From: Siphonodentalium dalli
Taxonomy: Eukaryota; Mollusca; Scaphopoda; Gadilida; Siphonodentaliidae
NCBI GenBank assembly: GCA_032622095.1
Contig: CP136068.1
Coordinates: 12,071,729 to 12,135,728, forward strand
Direction of reading: 5' to 3'
Length of the DNA: 64,000 bases
The translations under genes were made by a program, and so were the position numbers. Below are positions 45,059-56,041 of the stretch, one piece after another. The first letter of the stretch is position 1, and each line of letters opens with the position of its first letter. The notes beneath the pieces are model-generated. The model was not told the DNA's origin and did no database searches. It was given only the letters and a program-made list of their open reading frames with translations.

Positions 45059-47767
45059 TCAGTGATGAGTTCTGTTACCTCTTGGTAATACAATAGACTT
45101 GTAAAGCTTTACTGAGCTCACAGGTGTTAGGCCACCTGCGTACATACCTGCATTTGACAACATACAAAATGTTCCTCTTATCTTGGTGCATACCTCATCT
45201 ACTAGGGATGACGCGAATTTGAATTTATCTATAGGAATGCCTAAGTGAGTGACGGAGGTAACTTCGGTCATTTCGTTTCGACCAAGAGTCCATTTCCTGT
45301 GAGATCCAGAGTGGTCAGCTTTTGATTCATTGAAGACTATTGTGTAACTCTTTGATGCATTGTATTTGTAGCGCCAAATAGAGCTGTATGAACTGCAAAT
45401 TGAGCAGAGTGATTGTAACCCAGTTGGAGTTAACTTAACAACATTAACAACATATCATCAGCATGAGTTGGTGAACATAAATTAATGCCACCTATTTTCA
45501 GACCACATGCCGCCCGCTCAAGATCCCACAGTAACTGATCAATGTAGATGGTGTAAAAACTCGGGGAGAGGGTACCCCCCTGTCTGGTTCCATGTAGTAC
45601 GTCAATCCAAGACTTTTTCCCTGGATATTACGTTGAATGAGTTTGAGCAGTAGGCCATTTATCCACACGGTAGCAAATGCCTTCCATACATCCAAGAAAC
45701 ATGCAAATAATTTGCTGTGTTTCTGTGATGTATAGGAGACACGTTCTTGCACCAAATATGATGTTGCCATGCAACTAATATTCTGCTGGAACCCATTTTG
45801 CAGGGGGTGAACCGCAATAGAATAACTGTAACTGTCAAATGACTCTTTAGGTTTCGGAGCGCCTTTATACAGTGTTATATAATGCCAAGTTTTGCGTTTC
45901 GAGGAACGTGACATGATTCGAGCATTTTTGAAAATAGGTGAGCGAGGGATTCGGCTAGTTTTTCGCCTCCGAAGATAAAATGTTCGTAGTTTAGAGCATC
46001 ATGTCCGGAAGCTTTGTTTCTGCTGAGCGTTTTGTATTCAGATAATATTTCTGATTTGGAGACCGGATAGCACAAAAGATCGTCGATTGTTGACGTGGTT
46101 GTGCCCGAAAGTTCTGCTCCAACGATTTCAGACACACCAGAATAGTGATCTTGATCAAATGAGGTATCACTTAATTGTGTTGAATATATTGACTCATAGT
46201 ATTGTATCCATTCTTTTGAGACTTCTTCATCATCCGTGGTCCAGTGGTTAGCGCGTTGGACTTGTCTTCGCTGTCAACACAGCGAGGCGAGTTCGCGGCT
46301 GGCTGGTGGTCTGTTATGAGTTTCCACACAGCAGTGGCTTGGCCGACTTGAGCGATGTGCAATTGTTGGATTGTACACTGTTTGAATCTCGCGCCAAGTT
46401 GTGACCCTTGAGCAAGGTCGCTCGTACTGTGTCTGCTTTGCACCACCCATGCATTACAAGGGTACCTGATAATGAGCAGTGAAAGATCTTGTCAGTATGC
46501 TAGCCATATGGTATCCTCGCATACTCCCGGCTGTACCTCCCCCTGTCCCCGGGGAGCAGTAGATGGTTACTGAATGTTCAGGCTCATCAGGGTAATAATT
46601 GTAAAACTTTGAGCGCTTTGGGCCTCATGGGAAAGGCGCTTTACAAATGCTATACATCATTATTATTATTATCTCTGATAACACGACAGTTTGATACAAA
46701 ATATGATTGTGACTTAGTACCTAAACGCGCGCGTTTTGCATTGAGGAGTCTGAAGAATGTAGCTTGATCTATTTCTGCATAGGTATCTATCTCATTCATG
46801 CAATCGTCAATTAAATTTTGAGAGCATTTACGATATTCTCTTCGGAAATCACATTTGGTCCGTTTGTATACCATGTACACTGCGTTGCTGGGATCCGCGG
46901 GTCGACCATGCTGATTCCAATTGGTTCTGGCATTAGTCATTTCACGGTGCAGCGCACTGAGCGTGGCATTCCAAAAGGGTTTCAGGTGGCTTTTGAATGA
47001 CTTGGATGGGATTATTTCTCTTGCTGCTCTATTTATCGCAGTGACTATTGAATTATATAACTTATCAATATCGGATGAGAGTAATTGGTTTGTATTCAAG
47101 GGAGGTAAATATGTTTCTAGTCGCTCTACATACGATGATTTGACATTGCAGTCATCTTGGATTTTTTTCTAGTTGTACCTAATTGGCGAATTGTGCACAT
47201 TTTTGAAATCGCGACGGGAGAACTGCATGTCGATCATGACAATGAGAGGACGGTGGTTAGATACATTAGCTGCGTCATCATCAAAAACATGATAGGATAC
47301 TATGTTATGCTTATCATTTCGAGGTATAATAATATGGTCAATCGTCGAGCAAGCTTGGCCCGTAGCCTGGACAAATGTCGGAATATATATGTGGGATGCA
47401 ATCTCATTGACAGAGAAAAATTTGTTTTTTTCCCCAAGAACGATTTGAAGGCATTTGATCTTGCATCATGCCTAGAAAGGTCAGCGTTGAAATCGCCCAT
47501 CAGAATGATTTTTCCAAGACAAAAGTATTTCTCATAAATATCTGACAGTTTGTCCATATATTCTCGGTAATATTGAACAGAGTTATTAGTTGTCGGTAGA
47601 TAAACTTGGAATACATATATAAAGCTGAGAGCAGATAATTTCAATTGAATACCAATTATACGATCGTCTTCAATAGCAAGTTTGTTGATACGTCCATTAA
47701 ACTTTGACTTGTTCCAAATAAGAGCTACGCCGCCTCTGGGGCGACCTCTCTGGAAAGGCAAACGCAT
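45059..47767 (-). pseudogene. LINE ORF2, main part, broken
   Basis: Minus-strand endonuclease and reverse transcriptase of the same LINE family as 32060-34560. From the 5' side: GRPRGGVALIWN, VYLPTTNNSV and MGDFNADLS of the endonuclease (to about 47300); a linker segment (46650-47099) with KPFWNATLSALHREM; then the reverse transcriptase with NKASGHDALNYEHF (near 46000), NAKLGII, LQNGFQQN, FLDVWKAFATVW (about 45660) and HADD at 45454-45465; and GMYAGGLTPVSS near 45140. There are frameshifts around 47200, 45900 and 45480, and the KAFDTV box carries D-to-A. A SINE interrupts it at 46233-46675, and a 6.4-kb foldback separates it from its N-terminal codons at 54156-54340. No 3' tail was identified below 45059. 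Confidence 0.92.
46233..46675 (+). mobile_element. tRNA-derived SINE
   Basis: The head resembles a tRNA gene with a pol III A box (GTGGTTAGCGCGTTGGACT, about 46245-46263) and a B-box-like GAGTTCGCGGCTGG (about 46289-46302). The body is about 300 bp. The tail contains GCGCTTTGGGCCTCATGGGA, then GGCGCTTTACAAATGC and an ATT repeat ending near 46672. That 3' structure is shared by many tRNA SINEs that use L2/CR1-type LINE machinery. It lies inside the LINE above, opposite to it. No target duplication was clear. The ORF at 46171-46446 on the other strand is spurious. Confidence 0.85.
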
Positions 47768-47775
47768 CGTATAGG

Positions 47776-48205
47776 GGACATGACAATCTGCGGGATGGGA
47801 TGGGATATGGGACAAAACGACAATCTGCGGGACAGAATTTCAAATTGCGTGGGACGGCCGATATCTCGAGGAATACAGGGCGTAGGGGGCTCATTTTGGT
47901 GTCTAACGAAAGGCCCACGTTCGCCCTATCCAAACATATTAACCCCGCCACTGACCGGACACCAGAAGTTGCATTATTTGATCGACAACTGACCTAACAT
48001 GGGGTGGAATTTGGGATAGCATGACAATCTGCGGGACAGGATTTTCAAATTGCGTGGGACGGCCGATAGCTCGAGGAATACAGCGCAGAGAGGGCTACTT
48101 TTGGTGTCTAACGAAAGGTCCACATTCGCCCTATCCACATATATTAACCCCGCCACTGACCGGACACCGGAAGTTACATTATCCGGTCGACAACTGACCT
48201 AACAT
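47776..48205 (+). repeat. Foldback left arm: terminal direct duplication
   Basis: Two tandem units, offset 205 bp, each with ATGACAATCTGCGGGA, CAAATTGCGTGGGACGGCCG, GGTGTCTAACGAAAGG and CGACAACTGACCTAACAT. The mirrored pair is in the right arm at about 53725-54147. Such internal duplication of terminal repeats is common in foldback elements. Confidence 0.9.
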
Positions 48206-48369
48206 AAAATGCCACAAACACGAAAAACTGCGTTCGACATTAATGTTTAGAATTTAGATTTCTCGATGAATACACTAGCAAACAACAAGTTTTAGGTATC
48301 AAATAACGAAGTGGAATACTGTGCATTCGTTTTTAGCTACAATATGGCTGTTTTAGTGCGAATATTGTA

Positions 48370-48672
48370 ATGGCGAACACGCAAACACGCTCCGATAAAA
48401 CAGCTAAAAATAGACTCGATGTTTACAATTACAGTATCGATTTCAGCCGGTATATTCAATATAATGGGGCGTATAGTATATCAAAATGTAGAATTAGACA
48501 CAGGGAATGTATTTTTTTCCAAATGGGTCCACCAGGCGGTGAAATTGTTGCAGAAATTCGCTCCAAGATATTCGCACTTATTTTTATTTCAGTTGTGACT
48601 AAAAGCCCAGATGCCGGAGCCCAGCGACCAAAAGCCAAGTTACAAAATAGATCAACTGGTTTGAACGAATGA
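48370..48672 (+). CDS. 100-codon ORF in foldback left arm, doubtful gene
   Basis: An open frame starting MANTQTRSDKTAKN and ending RSTGLNE, mirrored in the right arm. I recognise no domain. The two arm copies differ by five bases, four of which change the amino acid (S to R, R to W, C to Y, P to L). That pattern argues against purifying selection since the arms diverged. It may be a remnant of a transposase or simply a chance ORF. Confidence 0.25.
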   Translation: MANTQTRSDKTAKNRLDVYNYSIDFSRYIQYNGAYSISKCRIRHRECIFFQMGPPGGEIVAEIRSKIFALIFISVVTKSPDAGAQRPKAKLQNRSTGLNE

Positions 48673-48759
48673 ATATGTCAATGGTAAGACTATTCAAAAG
48701 AATATTCAAATCAAATAGTGTTTATAGACTTAAAAACTTATGTGTCCGCCATTCATATA

Positions 48760-50852
48760 TGCGGTGAAGTTCTCATATTATCTCCCAGTAATACGCGGGG
48801 GAGGTTCTCATATGAACATATTATCTGCCGGTCATACACGGTGGAGGTTCATATTATCCGCCGGTCATACGCGAGGGAAGTTTTCTTATTATCCTCCAGT
48901 CATACGCGGGGGAGGTTCTGATATGAACATATTATCTGCCGGTCATATGCGGTGGAGGTTCATATTATCCACCAGGTCATACGCGAGGGAGGTTCTCATA
49001 TTATCCTCCGGTCATACGATGGGGAGGTTCTCATATGAACATATTAACTGCCGTTCATACGCGAGGGAGGTTCTCATATTATCCACCGGTTATACGTGAG
49101 GGAGGTTCTCATATTATCATCCGGTCATACATAGGGGAGGTTCTCATATGAACATATTATCTGCCGGTCATACGCGGTGGAGGTTCATATTATCCGCCGG
49201 TCATACGCGAGGGAGGTTCTCATATTATCCTCCGGTCATACATGGGGGAGGTTCTGATATGAACATATTATTCGCCGGTCATACGCGGTGGAGGTTCATA
49301 TTATCCACCGGTCATACACGGTGGAGGTTCTCATATGAACATATTATCCACCGGTCATACGCGGTGGAGGTTCATATTATCCGCCGATCATACGCGAGGG
49401 AAGTTCTCATATTATCCTTCGGTCATATGTGGGGGAGGTTCTGATATGAACATATTATCCGCCGGTCATACACGGTGGAGGTTCATATTATCCACCGGTC
49501 ATACGTAGGGGAGGTTCTCATATGAACATATTATCCGCCGGTCATACGCAGTGGAGGTTCTCATATGAAAATATTATCCACCGGTCATACGCGAGGGAGG
49601 TTCTCATATTATCCACCGGTCATACGCGAGGGAGGTTCTCATATTATTCTCCGGTCATACGTAGGGGAGGTTCTCATATGAACATATTATCTGCCGGTCA
49701 TACGCGGTGGAGGTTCATATTATCCGCCGGTCATACGCGAGGGAAGTTTTCATATTATCCTCCAGTCATACGCGGGGGAGGTTCTGATATGAACATATTA
49801 TCTGCCGGTCATACGCGAGGGAAGTTCTCATATTATCCTCCGGTCATACGATGGGGAGGTTCTCATATGAACATATTATCCGCTGGTCATACGCGAGGGA
49901 GGTTCTCATATTATCCACCGGTTATACGCGAGGGAGGTTCTCATATTAGCCTCTGGTCATACATAGGGGAGGTTCTCATATGAACATATTATCTGCCGGT
50001 CATACGCGGTGGAGGTTCATATTATCCGCCAGTCATACGCGAGGGAGGTTCTCATATTATCCTCCGGTCATACATGGGGATGTTCTGATATGAACATATT
50101 ATTCGCCGTTCATACGCAGTGGAGGTTCATATTATCCACCGGTCATACACGGTGGAAGTTCTCATATGAACATATTATCCGCCGGTCATACGCGGTGGAG
50201 GTTCATATTATCTGCCGGTCATACGCGAGGGAAGTTCTCATATTATCCTCCGATCATATGTGGGAGAGGTTCTGATATGAACATATTATCCGCCGGTCAT
50301 ACGCGGTGGAGGTTCATATTATCCGCCGGTCATACGCGAGGGAGGTTGTCATATTATCCACCGGTCATACGCGAGGGAGGTTCTTATATTATCCTCCGGT
50401 CATACGTTGGGGAGGTTGTCATATGAACATATTATCCGCCGGTCATACGCAGTGGAGGTTCTCATATGAACATATTATCCGCCGGTCATACGTGGTGGAG
50501 GTTCTCATATGAACATATTATCCGCCGGTCATACGCAGTGGAGGTTCTCATATGAACATATTATCCGCCGGTCATACGTGGTGGAGGTTCTCATATGAAC
50601 ATATTATCCATCGGTCATACGCGGTGGAGGTTCATATTATCCGCCGGTCATACGCGAGGGAAGTTCTCATATTATCCTTCGGTCATAGGTTGGGGAGGTT
50701 CTGATATGAACATATTATCTGCCGGTCATACGCGGTGGAGGTTCATATTATCCACCGGTCATACGCGGTGGAGGTTCTCATATGAACATATTATCTGCCG
50801 GTCATATGCGAGGGAGGTTCTCATATTATCCACCGGTCACACCCGAGGGAGG
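48760..50852 (+). repeat. Foldback left arm: minisatellite
   Basis: Interleaved units of 33, 35 and 43 bp share the core TATTATCCGCCGGTCATACG followed by CGGTGGAGGTTC or CGAGGGAGGTTC. The 43-bp form adds TCATATGAACA. A run of one of each totals 111 bp, a multiple of three, which keeps frames open (repeating ILSAGHTRWRF). No protein is inferred. Confidence 0.95.
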
Positions 50853-53170
50853 ATATGACCGGCGGATAATATGTTCATATGAGGACCTCCCCAACGTATG
50901 ACCAGAGGATAATATGAGAACATCCCTCGCGTATGACCGGTGGATAATATGAACCTCCACCGCATGTGACCGGCAGATAATATGTTCATATCAGAACCTC
51001 CCCCGCGTATGACCGGAGGATAAAATGAGAACTTCCCTCGCGTATGACCGGCGGATAATATGAACCTCCACCGCGTATGACCGGTGGATAATATGTTCAT
51101 ATGAGAACCTCCACCGTGTATGACAAGAGGATAATATGAACCTCCACCCCGTATGACCGGCGAATAATATGTTCATATCAGAACCTCTCCCATGTATGAC
51201 CGGAGGATAATATGAGAATCTCCCTCGCATATGACCGGCGGATAACCTGAACCTCCACCGCGTATGGCCGGCGAATAATATTTTCATATCAGAACCTCCC
51301 CCACGTATGACCGGAGGATAATATGAGAACCTCCCTCGCGTATGACCGGTGGATAATATGAGAACCTCCCTCGCATATGACCGGCGGATAATATGAACCT
51401 CCACCGCGTATGACCGGCAGATAATATGTTCATATGAGAACCCCCCAACGTATGACCGGAGGATAATATAAGAACCTCCCTCGCGTATGACCGGTGGATA
51501 ATATGAGAACCTCCCTCGCATATGACCGGCGGATAATATGAACCTCCACCGCGTATGACCGGTGGATATTATGTTCATATGAGAACCTCCCCAACGTATG
51601 ACTGGCGGATAATATGAACCTCCACCGCGTATGACTGGCGGATAATATGTTCATATGAGAACCTCCCCAACGTATGACCGGAGGATAATATAAGAACCTC
51701 CCTCGCGTATGACCGGTGGATAATATGAGAACCTCCCTCGCATATGACCGGCGGATAATATGAACCTCCACCGCGTATGACCGGCGGATAATATTTTCAT
51801 ATGAGAACCTCCCCAACGTATGACCGGAGGATAATATAAGAACCTCCCTCGCGTATGACCGGAGGATAATATGTTCATATGAGAACCTCCCCAACGTATG
51901 ACCGGAGGATAATATAAGAACCTCCCTCGCGTATGACCGGTGGATAATATGAGAACCTCCCTCGCGTATGACCGACAGTTAATATGTTCATATTAGAACC
52001 TCCCCATCGTATGACCGGAGGATAATATGAGAACCTCCCTCGCGTATGACCGGTGGATAATATGAACCTCCACCGCATATGACCGGCAGATAATATGTTC
52101 ATATCAGAACCTCCCCCGCGTATGACCGGAGGATAATAAGAAAACTTCCATCGCGTATGACCGGCGGATAATATGAACCTCCACTGTGTATGACCGGTGG
52201 ATAATATGTTCATATGAGAACCTCCACCGTGTATGACAAGAGGATAATATGAACCTCCACCCCGTATGACCGGCGAATAATATGTTCATATCAGAACCTC
52301 CCCCATGTATGACCGGAGGATAATTTGAGAATCTCCCTCGCATATGACCGGCGGATAACATGAACCTCCACCGCGTATGGCCGGCGAATAATATGTTCAT
52401 ATGAGAACCTCCCCCACGTATGATCGGAGGATAATATGAGAACTTCCCTCGCGTATGACCGGCGGATAATATGAACCTCCACCGCGTATGACCGGTGGAT
52501 AATATGTTCATATGAGAACCTCCACCGTGTATGACAAGAGGATAATATGAACCTCCACCCCGTATGACCGGCGAATAATATGTTCACATCAGAACCTCCC
52601 CCATATATGACCGGAGGATAATATGAGAATCTCCCTCGCATATGACGGGCGGATAACATGAACCTCCACCGCGTATGACCGGCGAATAATATGTTCATAT
52701 CAGAACCTACCCCACGTATGACCGGAGGATAATATGAAAATCTCCCTCGCATATGACCGGCGGATAATATGAACCTCCACCGCGTATGACCGGCGAATAA
52801 TATGTTCATATCAGAACCTCCCTCACGTATAACCGGTGGATAATATGAGAACCTCCCTCGCGTATGACCGACAGTTAATATGTTCATATGAGAACCTCCC
52901 CATCGTATGACCGGAGGATAATATGAGAACCTCCCTCGCGTATGACCGGTGGATAATATGAACCTCCACCGCATATGACCGGCAGATAATATGTTCATAT
53001 CAGAACCTCCCCCGCGTATGACCGGAGGATAATAAGAAAACTTCCATCGCGTATGACCGGCGGATAATATGAACCTCCACTGTGTATGACCGGCAGATAA
53101 TATGTTCATATGAGAACCTCCCCCGCGTATTACTGGGAGATAATATGAGAACTTCACCGCATATATGAAT
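50853..53170 (-). repeat. Foldback right arm: minisatellite
   Basis: The inverted counterpart of the left-arm array, starting at the inversion point near 50850 (CACCCGAGGGAGGATATGACC). It is slightly longer than the left array. The outermost units match the left arm's outermost units best, consistent with true mirror arms rather than independent arrays. The 296-codon minus-strand ORF at 52291-53181 is repeat translation. Confidence 0.95.
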
Positions 53171-53249
53171 GGCGGACACATAAGTTTTTAAGTCTATATA
53201 ACACTATTTGATTTGAATATTCTTTTGAATAGTCTTACCATTGACATAT

Positions 53250-53552
53250 TCATTCGTTCAAACCAGTTGATCTATTTTGTAACTTGGCTTTTAGTCGCTG
53301 GGCTCCGGCATCTGGGCTTTTAGTCACAACTGAAATAAAAATAAGTGCGAATATCTTGGAGCGAATTTCTGCAACAATTTCACCGCCTGGTGGACCCATT
53401 TGGAAAAAAATATATTCCCTGTGTCTAATTCTACATTTTGATATACTATACGCCCCATTATATTGAATATACCAGCTGAAATCGATCCTGTAATTGTAAA
53501 CATCGAGTCTATTTTTAGCTGTTTTATCGGAGCGTGTTTGCGTGTTGGCCAT
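53250..53552 (-). CDS. 100-codon ORF in foldback right arm, doubtful gene
   Basis: Mirror copy of 48370-48672, same length, 96 of 100 residues the same. The nearly all-replacement pattern of differences suggests no coding constraint. No domain was recognised. Confidence 0.25.
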   Translation of the reverse strand: MANTQTRSDKTAKNRLDVYNYRIDFSWYIQYNGAYSISKCRIRHREYIFFQMGPPGGEIVAEIRSKIFALIFISVVTKSPDAGAQRLKAKLQNRSTGLNE

Positions 53553-54155
53553 TACAATATTCGCACTAAAACAGCCATATTGTAGCTAAAAACGAATGCA
53601 CAGTATTTCACTGCGTTATTTGATACCTAAAACTTGTTGTTTGCTAGTGTATTCATCGAGAAATCTAAATTCTAAACATTAATGTCGAACGCAGTTTTTC
53701 GTGTTTGTGGCATTTTATGTTAGGTCAGTTGTCGATCGGATAATGTAACTTCCGGTGTCCGGTCAGTGGCGGGGTTAATATGTGTGGAAAGTGCGAATGT
53801 GGACCTTTCGTTAGACACCAAAAGTAGCCCTCTATGCGCTGTATTCCTCGAGCTATCGGCCGTCCCACGCAATTTGAAAATCCTGTCCCGCAGATTGTCA
53901 TGCTATCCCAAATTCCACCCCATGTTAGGTCAGTTGTCGATCAAATAATGCAAATTCTGGTGTTTGGTTAGTGACGTGGTTAATATGTGTGGATAGGGCG
54001 AACGTGTGCCTTTCGTTAGACACCAAAATGAGCCCCCTACGCCCTGTATTCCTCGAGATATCGGCCGTCCCACGCAATTTGAAATTCTGTCCCGCAGATT
54101 GTCGTTTTGTCCCATATCCCATCCCATCCCGCAGATTGTCATGTCCCTCGTATAG

Positions 54156-54340
54156 TCGCTTACGGCATGTGACTCGAAGTTGACATGAATATTGTCTAGC
54201 AGGAATAAATCTTTTTCCCCAAGCCAATGTTCAGATATCCCACATATATCGACATGGTGTTGATCTAACATCAAGTGTAAATAATTAGATGACGATAATG
54301 CGCCTGTCATATTCCATGTAAGGAACGACAGCATATTCAA
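54156..54340 (-). pseudogene. LINE ORF2 N-terminus (start of endonuclease)
   Basis: The first 62 or so codons of ORF2, from the ATG at 54338-54340: LSFLTWNMTGAL, then DICGISEHWL, the opening motifs of an apurinic-type LINE endonuclease, ending at the foldback junction. It continues at 47767 and below. The same motif order occurs at about 32067-32200 in the plus-strand relative. Confidence 0.92.
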
Positions 54341-54568
54341 TTGAGTGAATGCAAGTACAGTAAGTTATTATAATGTAGGCAATACAATTAAGACCGCCGT
54401 GTTCAGGTGCGATAACTTTGGGTCGCCGTGTAAGGGCTTGATTCCCATTGTCTGCATGTAACACATTATTATTATTATTATCATTATTGGACGAACTATC
54501 ATTTGAAATGTTTACTCTGAGAGTTGCATGACCATTTGCACTGCGAATTATGCGAATTATAGAAAATT

Positions 54569-56041
54569 TTACACCATGTTCCTTATATAATTTGCTATCT
54601 TTTTCATGTCAACGTTATCAAGAACTCCTTCGAGAACATGTCGTGTGGTTATCATAGGAGATTCGTTCCTGTTGAAAAAGAATCTTCTCCTGTCACGCAT
54701 AGGTTCATAGTGTTTGTCTTTGGGAGTAGTAGGTGGACGCTCAGAACTCGGAGGGTTGGAGTCGGTATGTCCAGGGGTGGCGTGTACCCCGGCATCATTT
54801 AGCTGTATATCACTAACATCGTTACCTAATTCAGAAGGTGAACATGGGATACTGTTTGGAAGTGACGAGTTCTGGTCATAATCACCACGATAAGATCTGG
54901 AAACCGATTTACGCGAAGGTTTGGATAAAACTCCGGACGGCCGGAATTCCTTCATATTGTCTACATCTGACATCACGGCTTTGAATAGTTTATCGGTGTA
55001 GCTTTAGAATTCCTTCACCATTGTGCCCATGAATTTAGATAGAGTATTACCACACATTTCCTCACATGTATTTGCACAGTCGCATTTCACAGCAGATGGT
55101 TTTGTCTGTGCAACTACTTTCACTTCCCCTCTTAGACAGCTTACAGCACTGGTGATGGATTTATTCTGATGGATGGACTTAAGAAGAGACTCCGATAACT
55201 CAGCGATATCTTGCTTTACAGTTTATAAGTCGTTTTTCAGTTTGGCGGTGCCGTCGTATTTATCATCTTGTAGCCGTTCTACTGTGATTTGAGCTGATGT
55301 CGCGGCCACAGAACTTTCTTTTGTCATATTTTGAATGTCCTGAACTTTCTTATCCATTATGATCAGCCTATTTTCCAGAGAATCTTGATTAGCCTTTAGT
55401 TTCGGAACTGATTCGTGTAGTATGTGTTCGGCTGATTGGACGCGGCCTTTCAAGTCTAGAATGTCGGCTTTGCACTGAATTGAATAGTCAATAAGAATTT
55501 TCTGGCCCCAACCTTCGTTACTAGTTTGTACGTTTTTGGCTGTGCTTGCACCGGTTGATTTCGATTTTGAAATTTTTGTAGAAGTTGAAACAAGGCCCTG
55601 TAGACATTCCGAATGTTTTTCTACCAGATAATAGAGCAAATTGTAGATATCATTGGAAAGTTTGTTCGATATCGTGTCACCAGACGATTTTACTCTTCGT
55701 TTAAGGGTTGAATTCTGCTCAAATGGAAACGACGACAGCTTCTTGCATTCAGAGAAAACAGCAGAACGAATCAGGTCTAGTTTGGAAGTGTTTTCTAGGC
55801 AACCTGTTTCTAACATTGCAACAAATTTGTCCTTGGTGCAACTGTGCAGACATCCCATTGCCCAGAGCACGTACAGCGAATATTCATTTGGTTTATATTC
55901 TTCAACTTTCGAAGCGAGGAGTTCGATAACCGATTCTGGATCAATTCCCGGTATAGGTTTGTGATTATCAAGTGATTGACTATCAGACGCCTGTGTTTGA
56001 GAGTCCAGATCAATTAAGTCACCGCTTGTTTCACTAGCCAT
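54569..56041 (-). pseudogene. LINE ORF1 with two in-frame stops
   Basis: One reading frame of about 490 codons on the minus strand from the ATG at 56039-56041, ended at 54569 and interrupted by two stop codons, the first at 55223-55225 and the second near 55003. It lies 228 bp upstream of the ORF2 start, the usual ORF1 position. I recognise no named domain. Visible features: an acidic N-terminus (GDLIDLDSQTQ), a likely coiled coil around codons 190-250 (LKGRVQSAEHILHE, LENRLIIMDKKVQDIQN), a Cys-rich CDCANTCEEMC, a Ser/Pro-rich stretch, and a basic end (RDRRRFFF). A coiled coil plus basic region suits an RNA-binding ORF1 protein. That role is inferred from position and composition. Confidence 0.75.

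Larger units (their letters stand above)
47768..54155. mobile_element. 6.4-kb foldback transposon with 8-bp target duplication
   Basis: The element runs from 47776 to 54147 (6,372 bp) between identical TCGTATAG octamers at 47768-47775 and 54148-54155. Its ends are exact inverted copies (GGGACATGACAATCTGCGGG). It is almost entirely two inverted arms of about 3 kb meeting near 50850. The outer 1 kb of each arm is single-copy-like with a 205-bp internal direct duplication; the inner 2 kb is minisatellite. It splits a LINE endonuclease: the LINE reads SDYT up to the right junction and MRLPFQRG after the left one, and one octamer fits the frame exactly. Long repetitive arms with an 8-bp duplication recall Galileo (P superfamily) or Foldback elements. 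No transposase is recognised, so the class is unassigned. Confidence 0.93.

Noticed and set aside
46233-46310. Functional tRNA gene
   Set aside because: The tRNA-like head has a degenerate B box, is continuous with a SINE body and has an ATT-repeat tail.
46171-46446. Minus-strand ORF of 91 codons
   Set aside because: It lies across the tRNA-derived SINE, antisense to its promoter boxes; not a gene.
48718-53181. Possible large repeat protein (ILSAGHTRWRF repeats)
   Set aside because: Follows minisatellite units on both arms and both strands; starts, ends and frames are inconsistent between arms, and no signal or domain is visible.
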